In this document: piece by piece, positions 1 to 7,199 of the stretch
Layout of the letters: each line of letters begins with the position of its first letter
Numbering within the stretch: position 1 is the stretch's first letter
DNA from: Ruaniaceae bacterium
GTDB lineage: Bacteria; Actinomycetota; Actinomycetes; Actinomycetales; Actinomycetaceae
DNA length: 13,351 bases
Direction: 5' to 3'
NCBI GenBank assembly: GCA_030450655.1
Contig: JAKDIE010000011.1
Coordinates: forward strand, 1-13,351
Notes under the pieces: model-generated
What the model was told of the DNA's origin: nothing
Database searches by the model: none
Seen by the model: only the letters and a program-made list of their open reading frames with translations
Position numbers and translations under genes: made by a program

Positions 1-297
1 CGTGAGGAGGAGCGATCCGATCACGTCCGAGACCACGTGAATGTCCCGTTCGGGCACCGTCCAGCCGTAGCGGTCCGCGCACCAGGAGGCCGTGGCCTCC
101 TGCAGTTCCGCGCCCATGGAGGGGGTGGGGTACGCGAGGGACCCGGCGTGCACGAGGCGCTCCAGGGCCTCGGTGATCGCGGGGGAGACCCCAAAGTCCA
201 TCTCCGCCACCCACGCGCCGATGCCGCCCGGCGGCACCTGCCACTTCAGGCGCTCCGCGCGCGTGAGGTATTCGGGAGTGAATGAGGCGAAGTCCAC
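1..297 (-). CDS. MalY/PatB-type PLP-dependent C-S lyase or aminotransferase, N-terminal part
   Basis: The first 99 codons of a gene that runs off the left edge. The GTG start at 297 is preceded by a strong ribosome site (GGAAGGAG, 5 nt upstream). The protein has the KW motif at residues 18-19, WVAEMDF at 29-35, and an ITEAL...AYPTPS stretch around 40-65. This pattern is typical of the N-terminus of the MalY/PatB branch of fold-type I PLP enzymes, which includes cystathionine beta-lyases and related C-S lyases acting in the cytoplasm. The catalytic lysine lies outside the window, so the substrate cannot be judged. It is divergent from gltX with a 61-bp gap. Family is fairly sure; exact reaction is inference. 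Confidence 0.8.
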   Translation of the reverse strand, partial: MDFASFTPEYLTRAERLKWQVPPGGIGAWVAEMDFGVSPAITEALERLVHAGSLAYPTPSMGAELQEATASWCADRYGWTVPERDIHVVSDVIGSLLLT

Positions 298-358
298 GAG
301 GACTCCTTCCGGGACGGGATCGGGGTTCTACCCACCAAGCTAATACGATGGAGCCACT

Positions 359-1852
359 ATGAGTGATTCTGCCGCGCCCGTTCGGGTCCGATTCTGCCCC
401 TCTCCTACCGGCCACCCCCACGTGGGCATGGTCCGGACCGCGCTCTTCAACTGGGCATACGCCCGCCACACAGGCGGCACGTTCGTGTTCCGGATCGAGG
501 ACACGGATGCCGCACGGGACTCCGAGGAGTCCTACCTCCAGTTGCTGGACACGATGCGTTGGATGGGCCTGACCTGGGACGAAGGCGTGGAGGTGGGTGG
601 GCCGCATGAGCCGTACCGGCAGTCGCAGCGCATGGACCTCTACCGGGACGTGGCGGAGCGCCTGCTCGCGGGTGGGTTCGCGTATGAGTCCTTCTCCACG
701 CCCGCGGAGGTCGAGGCGCGCCACCGCGCCGCCGGGCGCGATCCGAAGCTCGGCTACGACGGCTTCGACCGGGACCTCACGGCGGAGCAGCAGGCCGCGT
801 ACCGCGCCGAGGGCCGCGAGCCCGTGCTGCGCATCCGCATGCCTGAGGAGCCGATCACGTTCACGGATCTCGTGCGCGGTGAGATCACCTTCGCCCCCGG
901 ATCGGTGCCGGATTTCGTGATCACGCGCGCCGGAGGCAAGCCCCTCTACACGCTGGTGAATCCGGTCGACGACGCCCTCATGGGCATCACGCACGTGCTC
1001 CGTGGGGAGGACCTCCTCTCCTCCACGCCGCGCCAGATCGCGCTGTATCGAGCGCTCCGGGAGATCGGCGTTGCACAGACCATCCCCGAGTTCGGGCACC
1101 TCCCGTACGTGCTGGGGGAGGGCAACAAGAAGCTCTCGAAGCGCGATCCCGAATCGAACATCCTGGCCCACCGCGCCGCCGGGTTCCTGCCGGAGGGCAT
1201 GGCGAACTACCTGGCGCTGCTCGGCTGGTCCATCGCGCCGGATCACGACATCTTCTCGATGGACGAGATGGTGGCGGCGTTCGACGTGGCGAACGTGAAC
1301 CCGAACCCCGCGCGGTACGACCACAAGAAGGCGCTCGCCATCAACTCCGCACACGTGCGGCTGCTGGCGCCCGATGATTTCGCGGCGCGGCTCGTGCCGT
1401 ACCTGGCGGCCGCCGGCGTGGTGGCTGTGGACTCGTATGGCGAGTTGAGTGATCGCGAGAAGGCAATGCTCGACGCCGGAGCTCCCCTCGTGCAGGAGCG
1501 CATGACTCTGCTGGGGGAGGCCCCGGGGATGCTCGGCTTCCTCTTCCGGGCTGAGGCTCCCGTGATCGAGGACGACGCCCGGGCGCAACTGCGGGACGAT
1601 GCCGCGGAGATCCTCGCCGCCTCGCGTTCGGTGTTGGAGGGGCTGGACTCGTTCGAGCCGGAGGTGACTCAGGCGGCGCTGCGCGCGAAGCTGGTCGAGG
1701 AGATGGAGATCAAGCCGCGCTTCGCGTTCACGCCTCTGCGCGTGGCGATCACGGGGCGCCGCGTGTCCCCGCCGCTGTTCGAATCGATGGAGTTGCTCGG
1801 CCGTGACGCCGTGCTCGAACGGATCGACGCACTCGCGAGAACGGTGGGCTGA
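359..1852 (+). CDS. gltX: Glutamyl-tRNA synthetase (class I)
   Basis: Attaches glutamate to tRNA using ATP in the cytoplasm. The 497-residue length is normal for the family. The Rossmann fold shows the SPTG...HVGM form of the HIGH signature at residues 15-24, followed by RTALFNW, and the KLSKR form of the KMSKS loop at 258-262. The helical anticodon-binding half follows from about residue 310 to the end. The ATG at 359 has GGAG 5 nt upstream. A TACGAT -10-like box lies at 344-349, very close to the start, so the leader may be short. Actinobacterial GltX enzymes are generally non-discriminating and also load Glu onto tRNA-Gln for later amidation by GatCAB. The tRNA-Gln and tRNA-Glu genes directly downstream fit that role. 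Whether this copy is non-discriminating cannot be read from the sequence alone. Confidence 0.97.
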   Translation: MSDSAAPVRVRFCPSPTGHPHVGMVRTALFNWAYARHTGGTFVFRIEDTDAARDSEESYLQLLDTMRWMGLTWDEGVEVGGPHEPYRQSQRMDLYRDVAERLLAGGFAYESFSTPAEVEARHRAAGRDPKLGYDGFDRDLTAEQQAAYRAEGREPVLRIRMPEEPITFTDLVRGEITFAPGSVPDFVITRAGGKPLYTLVNPVDDALMGITHVLRGEDLLSSTPRQIALYRALREIGVAQTIPEFGHLPYVLGEGNKKLSKRDPESNILAHRAAGFLPEGMANYLALLGWSIAPDHDIFSMDEMVAAFDVANVNPNPARYDHKKALAINSAHVRLLAPDDFAARLVPYLAAAGVVAVDSYGELSDREKAMLDAGAPLVQERMTLLGEAPGMLGFLFRAEAPVIEDDARAQLRDDAAEILAASRSVLEGLDSFEPEVTQAALRAKLVEEMEIKPRFAFTPLRVAITGRRVSPPLFESMELLGRDAVLERIDALARTVG

Positions 1853-1917
1853 GCGCCGCTGTTGCCATGGCGGCCATCCACGCTGCGAAGGCGTGCGATT
1901 CGTCACCCCCGCGGAAG

Positions 1918-1947
1918 TTGAGGCGCGGCTCGAGAGTCGGCTAAGCT
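1918..1947 (+). promoter_or_regulatory. Probable promoter of the tRNA-Gln/tRNA-Glu pair
   Basis: A TTGAGG -35 box (1918-1923) and a TAAGCT -10 box (1942-1947) are separated by 18 bp. Transcription would start near 1954, about 33 nt before the mature tRNA-Gln. It lies in the 134-bp gap after gltX, where I see no gene. The assignment rests on box matches and position only. Confidence 0.45.
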
Positions 1948-1986
1948 TGTGCCTCGGTGCCACCGCTCACGAGGCGTTGGAACCAT

Positions 1987-2058
1987 TGGGGTATGGTGTA
2001 ATTGGCAGCACGTGTGATTCTGGTTCATTTGGTCTAGGTTCGAGTCCTGGTACCCCAG
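1987..2058 (+). tRNA. tRNA-Gln (anticodon CTG)
   Basis: A 72-nt cloverleaf. The acceptor stem TGGGGTA (1987-1993) pairs with TACCCCA (2051-2057), including the U1-A72 pair typical of bacterial tRNA-Gln, with discriminator G at 2058. The D stem is GTGT/GCAC. The anticodon CTG is at 2020-2022. The T arm has the TTCGAGT loop at 2039-2045, closed by a stem with one T-G wobble. CCA is not encoded. The anticodon stem is weak: position 27-43 is T-T and 28-42 is a G-T wobble, leaving three standard pairs. Confidence 0.96.
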
Positions 2059-2112
2059 CGGAAGCTCTGATTTTGAGTCAAGCGACTTCAACAGATAGTG
2101 TTTTCCACCGTT

Positions 2113-2185
2113 GGCCCCGTCGTCTAGCGGCCTAGGACACCGCCCTCTCAAGGCGGCGGCGCCGGTTCGAATCCGGTCGGGGCTA
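2113..2185 (+). tRNA. tRNA-Glu (anticodon CTC)
   Basis: A 73-nt cloverleaf. The acceptor stem GGCCCCG (2113-2119) pairs with CGGGGCT (2178-2184) through a G-T wobble at 1-72, with discriminator A at 2185. The anticodon stem CCGCC/GGCGG is perfect and encloses CTC at 2147-2149. The T arm has the standard TTCGAAT loop. It is 54 bp after tRNA-Gln and probably shares its transcript. Confidence 0.97.
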
Positions 2186-2191
2186 CGAGTA

Positions 2192-2223
2192 AAGGAGTCC
2201 GGCACGAAAGTGCCGGACTCCTT
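2192..2223 (+). terminator. Strong hairpin after the tRNA pair
   Basis: A perfect 14-bp inverted repeat (2192-2205 with 2210-2223) closed by a GAAA tetraloop, starting 6 nt after tRNA-Glu. It most likely ends the tRNA transcript or directs 3' processing. The downstream side reads ATTCATC, without a clear T-run, so it is not a textbook intrinsic terminator. This is common in high-GC actinobacteria. Confidence 0.7.
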
Positions 2224-2255
2224 ATTCATCTCCCGAGCAACGGAGGGATACCGGA

Positions 2256-2741
2256 ATGGAACTTCGGCACATGGATGTGACGGCGAGGGTTTCGATCGCG
2301 GCGCCGCGCGAACGCGTATGGCAGGCGCTGACAGGCGATGTCGCAGCATGGTGGGGCGCCCCGTACCTGCTGATCGACGATCATCCAGCCGGTGAGGTAC
2401 TGTCGCTCGTCGCTGAACCGCGCGTCGGCACACCCGTTCTGGAGACCCTCGGTGATCGCCAGGCGATGTGGGGTGTGGTTAACATCGTCGCGCCCCCGAG
2501 CGAGTTTGGATGGGTGGGTCAGATGGGAATGGGTGGCGCCACCAACGGCGAGGTCCGTTTCACTCTCGAGGCCGACGGCGATACCACGCTCGTCACGGTA
2601 CGTCACCGCGCGATCGGGTACTTCGGCGACGCGATGGAGACCTCATACGACTACGGTTGGAATGATCTGCTGCACAGGCTTTCCGCCCACGTGGTTGAAG
2701 GTCGCAACTACGGCGCCGCTGGACTTAACCGCGCTCCCTAG
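2256..2741 (+). CDS. SRPBCC/AHSA1-type START-like small protein
   Basis: A 161-residue soluble protein with the opening of the SRPBCC (Bet v 1-like) fold: TARVSIAAPRERVWQALTG near residues 9-26, then AAWWGAPY. Alternating strand segments follow (for example GEVRFTLEADGDTTLVTVRH around 97-116), with a closing C-terminal helix around WNDLLHRLSAHV. This fold makes a hydrophobic ligand cavity; many members are uncharacterised. The ATG at 2256 has GGAGGG 8 nt upstream, which decides against the in-frame ATG at 2271. It lies only 32 bp after the tRNA hairpin, leaving almost no room for its own promoter. The gene does not belong to the conserved order of the region and is probably an accessory insertion. 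Ligand and function unknown. Confidence 0.82.
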   Translation: MELRHMDVTARVSIAAPRERVWQALTGDVAAWWGAPYLLIDDHPAGEVLSLVAEPRVGTPVLETLGDRQAMWGVVNIVAPPSEFGWVGQMGMGGATNGEVRFTLEADGDTTLVTVRHRAIGYFGDAMETSYDYGWNDLLHRLSAHVVEGRNYGAAGLNRAP

Positions 2742-2894
2742 CTTCGGGCCGAGCCGCTCCCATCCTGGCCGTGGAGGACCCGCAGTCGCGTTTCGAGGGG
2801 CGGGATATCTGACTCTGCGCTACCCGCCCTCACAACCGCAGGTGCGTCGAGACATTCGGCTGCGGCGAGCGGCACACCCGATCGGCGGGCGGGG
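2742..2894. other. 153-bp convergent intergenic region
   Basis: Lies between the stops of the SRPBCC gene and the IclR gene. GGGCGGG (2798-2804) can pair with CCCGCCC (2823-2829) around an 18-nt loop, and could be a weak bidirectional stop signal. There is no T-run and no convincing gene, tRNA or repeat. Confidence 0.35.
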
Positions 2895-3638
2895 CTACTC
2901 GATTGTGGCGGCGGCCGAGTTCTCCTCGCTGCGGCGGAGAACCTCCTGCAAGCGGTTGGCTGCCGAGACCACGGCGTTCGCATGGAGCCGCCCAGGCTGG
3001 CGGCCCATTCGCTCGATCGGGCCCGAGACGGATACCGCCGCGATCACCCGCCCCGCCGGGTTACGCACCGGCGCCGAGACCGAGGCAACGCCCGGCTCGC
3101 GCTCGGCAACGGACTGGGCCCATCCGCGGCGTCGAACTGCCGAGAGCACGGTGGCGGTAAAGGACGCCCCGTGCAGGCCGCGGTGCAGCCGGTCCGGCTC
3201 CTCCCAGGCCAGGAGGATCTGCGCGGCGGAGCCGGCCTTCATCGAGAGCGTTGCGCCCACGGGAATCGAGTCCCGCAGGCCCACGTGGCGTTCGGCCGCG
3301 GCCACGCAGATGCGCTGCTCGCCCTGGCGGCGGTAGAGCTGGGTTGACTCGGTCGTGTGATCCCGCAGCACGTTCAGCACGGGACCCGCAGCGGCAAGGA
3401 GCCGATCCTCTCCCGCCGCCGAGGCAAGCTCCCCGAAGCGCGGTCCAAGAACGAAGCGCCCCTGCATATCACGCGCCACAAACCGGTGGTGTTCGAGGGC
3501 GACTGCGAGGCGGTGGGCCGTGGGGCGTGCCAGGTGGGTCGAGTTGACCAGTTGGGCAAGCGTGGCCGGGCCAGCTTCGAGGGCGCTGAGGACTGCGGCG
3601 GCTTTGTCCAGGACGCCGACTCCACTACTGTTGTCCAT
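2895..3638 (-). CDS. IclR-family regulator divergent from leuCD (NdgR/LtbR-like)
   Basis: A 247-residue protein. Residues about 8-65 form the IclR winged helix-turn-helix (LDKAAAVLSAL, then LAQLVNSTHLARPTAHRLAVALE). The C-terminal effector-binding domain runs from about 75 to 240, with conserved pieces such as SIPVGATLSMKAGSAAQILLA and GVASVSAPVRNPAGRVIAAVSVSGP. In actinobacteria the IclR regulator beside leuCD (NdgR in Streptomyces, LtbR in Corynebacterium) controls leucine biosynthesis. This position and orientation fit that orthologue. The ATG at 3638 gives the normal family length; an upstream in-frame start at 3740 would add residues encoded by leuC's first codons and is unlikely. No ribosome site precedes 3638, and a promoter-like pair is placed for a leaderless mRNA. 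Confidence 0.9.
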   Translation of the reverse strand: MDNSSGVGVLDKAAAVLSALEAGPATLAQLVNSTHLARPTAHRLAVALEHHRFVARDMQGRFVLGPRFGELASAAGEDRLLAAAGPVLNVLRDHTTESTQLYRRQGEQRICVAAAERHVGLRDSIPVGATLSMKAGSAAQILLAWEEPDRLHRGLHGASFTATVLSAVRRRGWAQSVAEREPGVASVSAPVRNPAGRVIAAVSVSGPIERMGRQPGRLHANAVVSAANRLQEVLRRSEENSAAATIE

Positions 3639-3644
3639 AGCTCG

Positions 3645-3673
3645 ATATTGCCATCTCATGTTGTGAGATGCAA
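3645..3673 (-). promoter_or_regulatory. Candidate leaderless promoter of the IclR gene
   Basis: On the minus strand TTGCAT (3673-3668) and CAATAT (3650-3645) are 17 bp apart. Transcription would start about 7 nt after the -10 box, at the A of the ATG at 3638. The hexamers match consensus only moderately. Support comes from the exact spacing and the lack of a ribosome site. Confidence 0.4.
3652..3670. promoter_or_regulatory. Palindromic operator between the IclR gene and leuC
   Basis: CATCTCA (3652-3658) and TGAGATG (3664-3670) form a perfect 7-bp inverted repeat around TGTTG. A further half-site copy, TGTGAGAT, lies at 3680-3687, 18 bp after the first copy at 3662-3669 and just before the leuC ribosome site. 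The palindrome falls inside the spacer of the candidate IclR-gene promoter, as expected for autoregulation and leuCD control by the adjacent regulator. The site is visible; the binding protein is inferred from context. Confidence 0.7.
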
Positions 3674-3699
3674 CCACTATGTGAGATTTTGGAGACGTG

Positions 3700-5115
3700 A
3701 TGGGCGCCACATTAGCGGAGAAGGTCTGGCGGGACCACATCGTCCGGAAGGGCGAGGGCGGCGAGCCCGATCTGATTTACATCGATCTGCACCTCATTCA
3801 TGAGGTGACAAGTCCCCAGGCGTTCGAGGGTTTGCGGCTCGCCGGGCGCCCCGTGCGACGCCCCGATCTGACCCTCGCGACCGAGGATCACAACACGCCC
3901 ACCCTGAACATCGACCTGCCGATCGCGGACCCAACGTCCCGCACGCAGATCGACACCCTGCGTTCGAACTGCGCCGAGTTTGGGGTGCGGCTGCACTCGC
4001 TCGGGGACGCCGATCAAGGCATCGTGCACGTGGTTGGCCCGCAACTCGGCCTCACCCAGCCGGGCCTCACCGTGGTGTGTGGCGACTCCCACACGTCCAC
4101 CCATGGTGCGTTCGGCGCGCTGGCCTTCGGCATCGGGACCTCCGAGGTGGAGCACGTCCTGGCCACGCAGACCCTCTCACTGAAGCCATTCAAGACCATG
4201 GCGATCACCGTCAATGGCGATCTGCCCGAGGGCTCCTCGGCGAAGGACATCATCCTCGCGATCATCGCGAAGATCGGCACCGGCGGCGGCCAAGGCTACG
4301 TGCTCGAGTACCGCGGCCCGGCGATCGAGACGCTCTCCATGGAGGGCCGGATGACGATCTGCAACATGTCCATCGAGGCGGGCGCGCGCGCCGGCATGAT
4401 CGCCCCGGATGAGACCACGTTCGAGTACATCAAGGGCCGCCCGCACGCCCCCGAGGGCGAGGACTGGGACGCCGCCGTCGAGTACTGGCGTTCGCTGCGC
4501 ACCGATGACGATGCAGTGTTTGACGCCGAGGTGATCCTCGAGGCGAAGGACATCGAGCCGTTCGTCACCTGGGGCACGAACCCCGGCCAGGGGCTGCCGC
4601 TCTCGGCGTCCGTGCCGGACCCGGTGGACATCGCTGACGAGGACGAGCGCGTCGCCGCCGAGCGGGCGCTGGAATACATGGGCCTCACGCCCGGCACGCC
4701 GCTGCGGGAGATCGCCGTGGATACGGTGTTCATCGGCTCGTGCACGAACGGCCGCATCGAGGACCTCCGCGCAGTCGTGGAGATCATCAAGGGCAAGAAG
4801 AAGCACGACGACGTTCGCGTCCTCGTGGTCCCAGGCTCGGCCCGGGTGCGCCTCCAGGCGGAGGCCGAGGGACTTGACCGCGTGTTCATGGACTTCGGCG
4901 CCGAATGGCGAAACGCCGGCTGCTCGATGTGCCTCGGCATGAACCCGGACCAGCTCGCTCCGGGGGAGCGCGCGGCCTCCACCTCGAACCGCAACTTCGA
5001 GGGACGCCAGGGCAAGGGCGGGCGCACCCACCTGGTCTCGCCCACCACGGCGGCGGCCACGGCGATCCGCGGCACGCTCTCCTCTCCCGCCGATCTCGTG
5101 CCCGCACACGCCTAA
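3700..5115 (+). CDS. leuC: 3-isopropylmalate dehydratase large subunit
   Basis: With LeuD it isomerises 2-isopropylmalate to 3-isopropylmalate in leucine biosynthesis, using a [4Fe-4S] cluster. The 471-residue length is standard. The aconitase-fold signatures are complete: [18 protein letters not shown] near the N-terminus, [13 protein letters not shown], and three cluster cysteines at 348 (GSCTNGR), 408 and 411 ([11 protein letters not shown]). ATG 3700 is preferred over the adjacent GTG at 3697 because GGAG (3691-3694) is then 5 nt away. The stop is 11 bp before leuD, so the two are clearly one operon. Regulation by the divergent IclR protein through the palindrome at 3652-3670 is likely. 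No leuC promoter is obvious; GATATT at 3644-3649 is a candidate -10. Confidence 0.97.
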   Translation: MGATLAEKVWRDHIVRKGEGGEPDLIYIDLHLIHEVTSPQAFEGLRLAGRPVRRPDLTLATEDHNTPTLNIDLPIADPTSRTQIDTLRSNCAEFGVRLHSLGDADQGIVHVVGPQLGLTQPGLTVVCGDSHTSTHGAFGALAFGIGTSEVEHVLATQTLSLKPFKTMAITVNGDLPEGSSAKDIILAIIAKIGTGGGQGYVLEYRGPAIETLSMEGRMTICNMSIEAGARAGMIAPDETTFEYIKGRPHAPEGEDWDAAVEYWRSLRTDDDAVFDAEVILEAKDIEPFVTWGTNPGQGLPLSASVPDPVDIADEDERVAAERALEYMGLTPGTPLREIAVDTVFIGSCTNGRIEDLRAVVEIIKGKKKHDDVRVLVVPGSARVRLQAEAEGLDRVFMDFGAEWRNAGCSMCLGMNPDQLAPGERAASTSNRNFEGRQGKGGRTHLVSPTTAAATAIRGTLSSPADLVPAHA

Positions 5116-5126
5116 GGAGCATCGCT

Positions 5127-5762
5127 ATGGATAAGTTCACCACTCACACCGGAATCGGTGTGCCGCTGCGCCGCTCGAACGTGGACACGGACCAGATCAT
5201 CCCCGCCGTCTACCTCAAGCGCATCACCCGCACGGGCTTCGAGGACGGCTTGTTCTCGGCCTGGCGCAAGGACCCGGAGTTCGTGCTCAACCAGCCCGCG
5301 TACGCGCAGGGCACCGTCCTCGTGGCCGGGCCGGACTTCGGCACCGGGTCCTCGCGCGAGCACGCCGTGTGGGCGCTGAAGGATTACGGCTTCAGGGTGG
5401 TCCTCTCCACGCGCTTCGCGGACATCTTCCGCGGGAACTCGGGCAAGCAGGGGCTCGTGGCCGGCGTGATCACGCCGGCGGACGCCGAGCAGCTGTTCAA
5501 GATCCTCCAGTCCGAACCGGGCATCGAGATCGCGGTGGACCTGGTGAATCGGACGGTCATCTGCGGCACTCTCGAGACCACGTTCGAGATTGACGATTAC
5601 ACTCGCTGGCGCCTCCTCGAGGGCCTCGATGACATCTCGCTCTCGTTGCAGCACGCCGAACAGATCGCCGAGTTCGAAGAGACCCGCGAATCGTGGCGCC
5701 CGCGCACCCTGCCCGCCAAGCACCTTCCCAACGAAGTTGTCACTCCCGCGCGTCCCGTGTAG
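5127..5762 (+). CDS. leuD: 3-isopropylmalate dehydratase small subunit
   Basis: The swivel-domain partner of LeuC; it completes the active site of the isomerase. The 211-residue protein shows [18 protein letters not shown] near 12-29, the substrate-loop region [17 protein letters not shown] around 68-84, and [14 protein letters not shown] further on, all typical of LeuD. The ATG at 5127 follows AAGGAG by 7 nt, and that ribosome site overlaps the leuC stop, giving tight coupling of the two subunits. The open frame continues upstream inside leuC, but that part is out-of-frame shadow. The gap to murA is 105 bp. Confidence 0.97.
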   Translation: MDKFTTHTGIGVPLRRSNVDTDQIIPAVYLKRITRTGFEDGLFSAWRKDPEFVLNQPAYAQGTVLVAGPDFGTGSSREHAVWALKDYGFRVVLSTRFADIFRGNSGKQGLVAGVITPADAEQLFKILQSEPGIEIAVDLVNRTVICGTLETTFEIDDYTRWRLLEGLDDISLSLQHAEQIAEFEETRESWRPRTLPAKHLPNEVVTPARPV

Positions 5763-5836
5763 GCGCGCGGCACGCTCGCTCCGCAACCACCCCGGTACCG
5801 CACGCCACAGTGCGTGTACTCTCGCACGATCTGCCA

Positions 5837-5842
5837 TAAAGT
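5837..5842 (+). promoter_or_regulatory. Possible -10 box for murA
   Basis: TAAAGT lies 25 bp before the murA ATG, giving a leader of about 20 nt with a poor ribosome site (GAAAGTGGG). No good -35 box is seen 16-18 bp upstream. The 105-bp gap suggests murA has its own promoter, but this box is only a candidate. Confidence 0.25.
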
Positions 5843-5867
5843 TGGTGGGTATTGAAAGTGGGTTCCC

Positions 5868-7199
5868 ATGTCTGAAGTGTTGCGTGTCGAAGGTGGCAGG
5901 CCCCTCGAAGGTGAAATCTACGTGCGGGGCGCAAAGAACCTCGTCTCGAAGGCGATGGTTGCAGCGCTCCTCGGTGAGACGCCGTCGACCCTTCGCAACG
6001 TCCCGCTCATTCGGGACGTGGACGTGGTGGCAGATCTGCTGCGCCTCCACGGCGTGGAGGTGGAGTACGACGACGCCGCCGGTGTCCTGAACTTCGACAC
6101 CTCCAACGTGGAATCCGCGCATGTACGCGACGTGCACGCATACGTGGGCGCCTCACGCATTCCGATCCTCCTGTGCGGGCCGCTCCTGCACCGCCTCGGT
6201 GAGGCGTTCATCCCTGATCTCGGCGGGTGCAAGATCGGGGATCGTCCCGTGGACTTCCACCGCCGCATCTGGGAGCAGTTCGGCGCCACCATCGAGGCGG
6301 ACAAGGTTGCCGAGTCCACCTACATCAAGGCGCCGCCGGGTGGCCTGGTCGGCACCCAGATCACGCTCGAGTACCCGTCCGTGGGCGCCACCGAGCAGGC
6401 ACTCCTGTGCGCCGTGCTCGCCAATGGCAAGTCCGAACTGAAGAACGCGGCGATCGAGCCGGAGATTCTGGACCTGATCGCGATCCTGCAGAAGATGGGC
6501 GCCATCATCTCGGTGGACACGGATCGTGTGATCCGCGTTGAGGGCGTCGATCACCTCGTGGGCTACGATCACTGGGCGCTGCCCGATCGCATCGAGGCGG
6601 GATCCTGGGCCTCGGCCGCGCTCGCCACGGGCGGAGACATCTTCGTGCGCGGCGCACAGCAGCCGGACATGATGACGTTCCTGAACGCCTTCCGGAAGGC
6701 CGGCGGAGGCTTCGAGGTAAAGGACAACGGCATTCGCTTCTTCCATCCCGGGGGCGAGCTTCAATCGCTGTACATCGAGACGGACGTGCACCCGGGCTTC
6801 ATGACGGACTGGCAGCAGCCGCTCGTCGTCGCCCTGACTCAAGCGAAGGGCCACTCGATCCTCCACGAAACGGTCTACGAGAACCGTCTCGGCTTCACGG
6901 ACGCGCTGAACGCGATGGGCGCCGATATCCAGCAGTACCGCGATTGCCTCGGTGGGCTCCCGTGCCGGTTCGGGCAACGCAACTTCTACCACTCCGCAGT
7001 GATTTCCGGCCCGACGCCGCTCAAGGGCCAGGACTTCGAGGTACCGGACCTACGTGGTGGCTTCTCGTATCTGATTGCGGCGCTCGCCGCGGACGGCGTC
7101 TCGAACGTGCGCGGCGTGGACATCATCAACAGGGGGTACGAGCACTTCATGGCCAAGCTGGATCGTCTCGGCGCACGCGCCACGAAGCGTGAGGTGTGA
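5868..7199 (+). CDS. murA: UDP-N-acetylglucosamine 1-carboxyvinyltransferase (MurA)
   Basis: Catalyses the first committed step of peptidoglycan synthesis, transferring enolpyruvate from PEP to UDP-GlcNAc in the cytoplasm. The 443 residues show the two-lobe EPSP-synthase-like fold. The N-terminal RGAKN motif carries the substrate-contact Lys-Asn. The active-site loop is GGCKIGDRP, with Cys121 at the position fosfomycin alkylates and the following Arg-Pro conserved. Then come TDW/Q near TDVHPGFMTDWQQP, HETVYENRLGF, and DLRGG near the C-terminus. The motif context (GAKNLVSK, GGCKIG, DLRGGFSYL) differs from the E. coli form but suits actinobacterial MurA. The stop overlaps the plsC start by one base, so murA, plsC and gpsA probably form one operon. 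Confidence 0.95.
   Translation: MSEVLRVEGGRPLEGEIYVRGAKNLVSKAMVAALLGETPSTLRNVPLIRDVDVVADLLRLHGVEVEYDDAAGVLNFDTSNVESAHVRDVHAYVGASRIPILLCGPLLHRLGEAFIPDLGGCKIGDRPVDFHRRIWEQFGATIEADKVAESTYIKAPPGGLVGTQITLEYPSVGATEQALLCAVLANGKSELKNAAIEPEILDLIAILQKMGAIISVDTDRVIRVEGVDHLVGYDHWALPDRIEAGSWASAALATGGDIFVRGAQQPDMMTFLNAFRKAGGGFEVKDNGIRFFHPGGELQSLYIETDVHPGFMTDWQQPLVVALTQAKGHSILHETVYENRLGFTDALNAMGADIQQYRDCLGGLPCRFGQRNFYHSAVISGPTPLKGQDFEVPDLRGGFSYLIAALAADGVSNVRGVDIINRGYEHFMAKLDRLGARATKREV

Noticed and set aside
1860..1900. Possible terminator after gltX around ATGG-CGG-CCAT
   Set aside because: Four-base stem without T-run; not distinguishable from background.
2392..3336. Plus-strand open frame of 314 codons spanning the SRPBCC gene, the gap and part of the IclR gene
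   Set aside because: It runs across two well-supported genes on different strands and has no motif; GC-driven lack of stops explains it.
3697..3699. GTG at 3697 as the leuC start
   Set aside because: It would leave only 2 nt to the GGAG ribosome site; the adjacent ATG at 3700 has suitable spacing.
5799..5814. CGCAC/GTGCG hairpin between leuD and murA
   Set aside because: Only a 5-bp stem with a 6-nt loop and no T-run; too common by chance in this base composition to call a terminator.
4177..6137. Two long minus-strand open frames opposite leuC, leuD and murA
   Set aside because: They overlap three unmistakable metabolic genes and translate to Arg/Ala/His-rich sequence with no recognisable domain.
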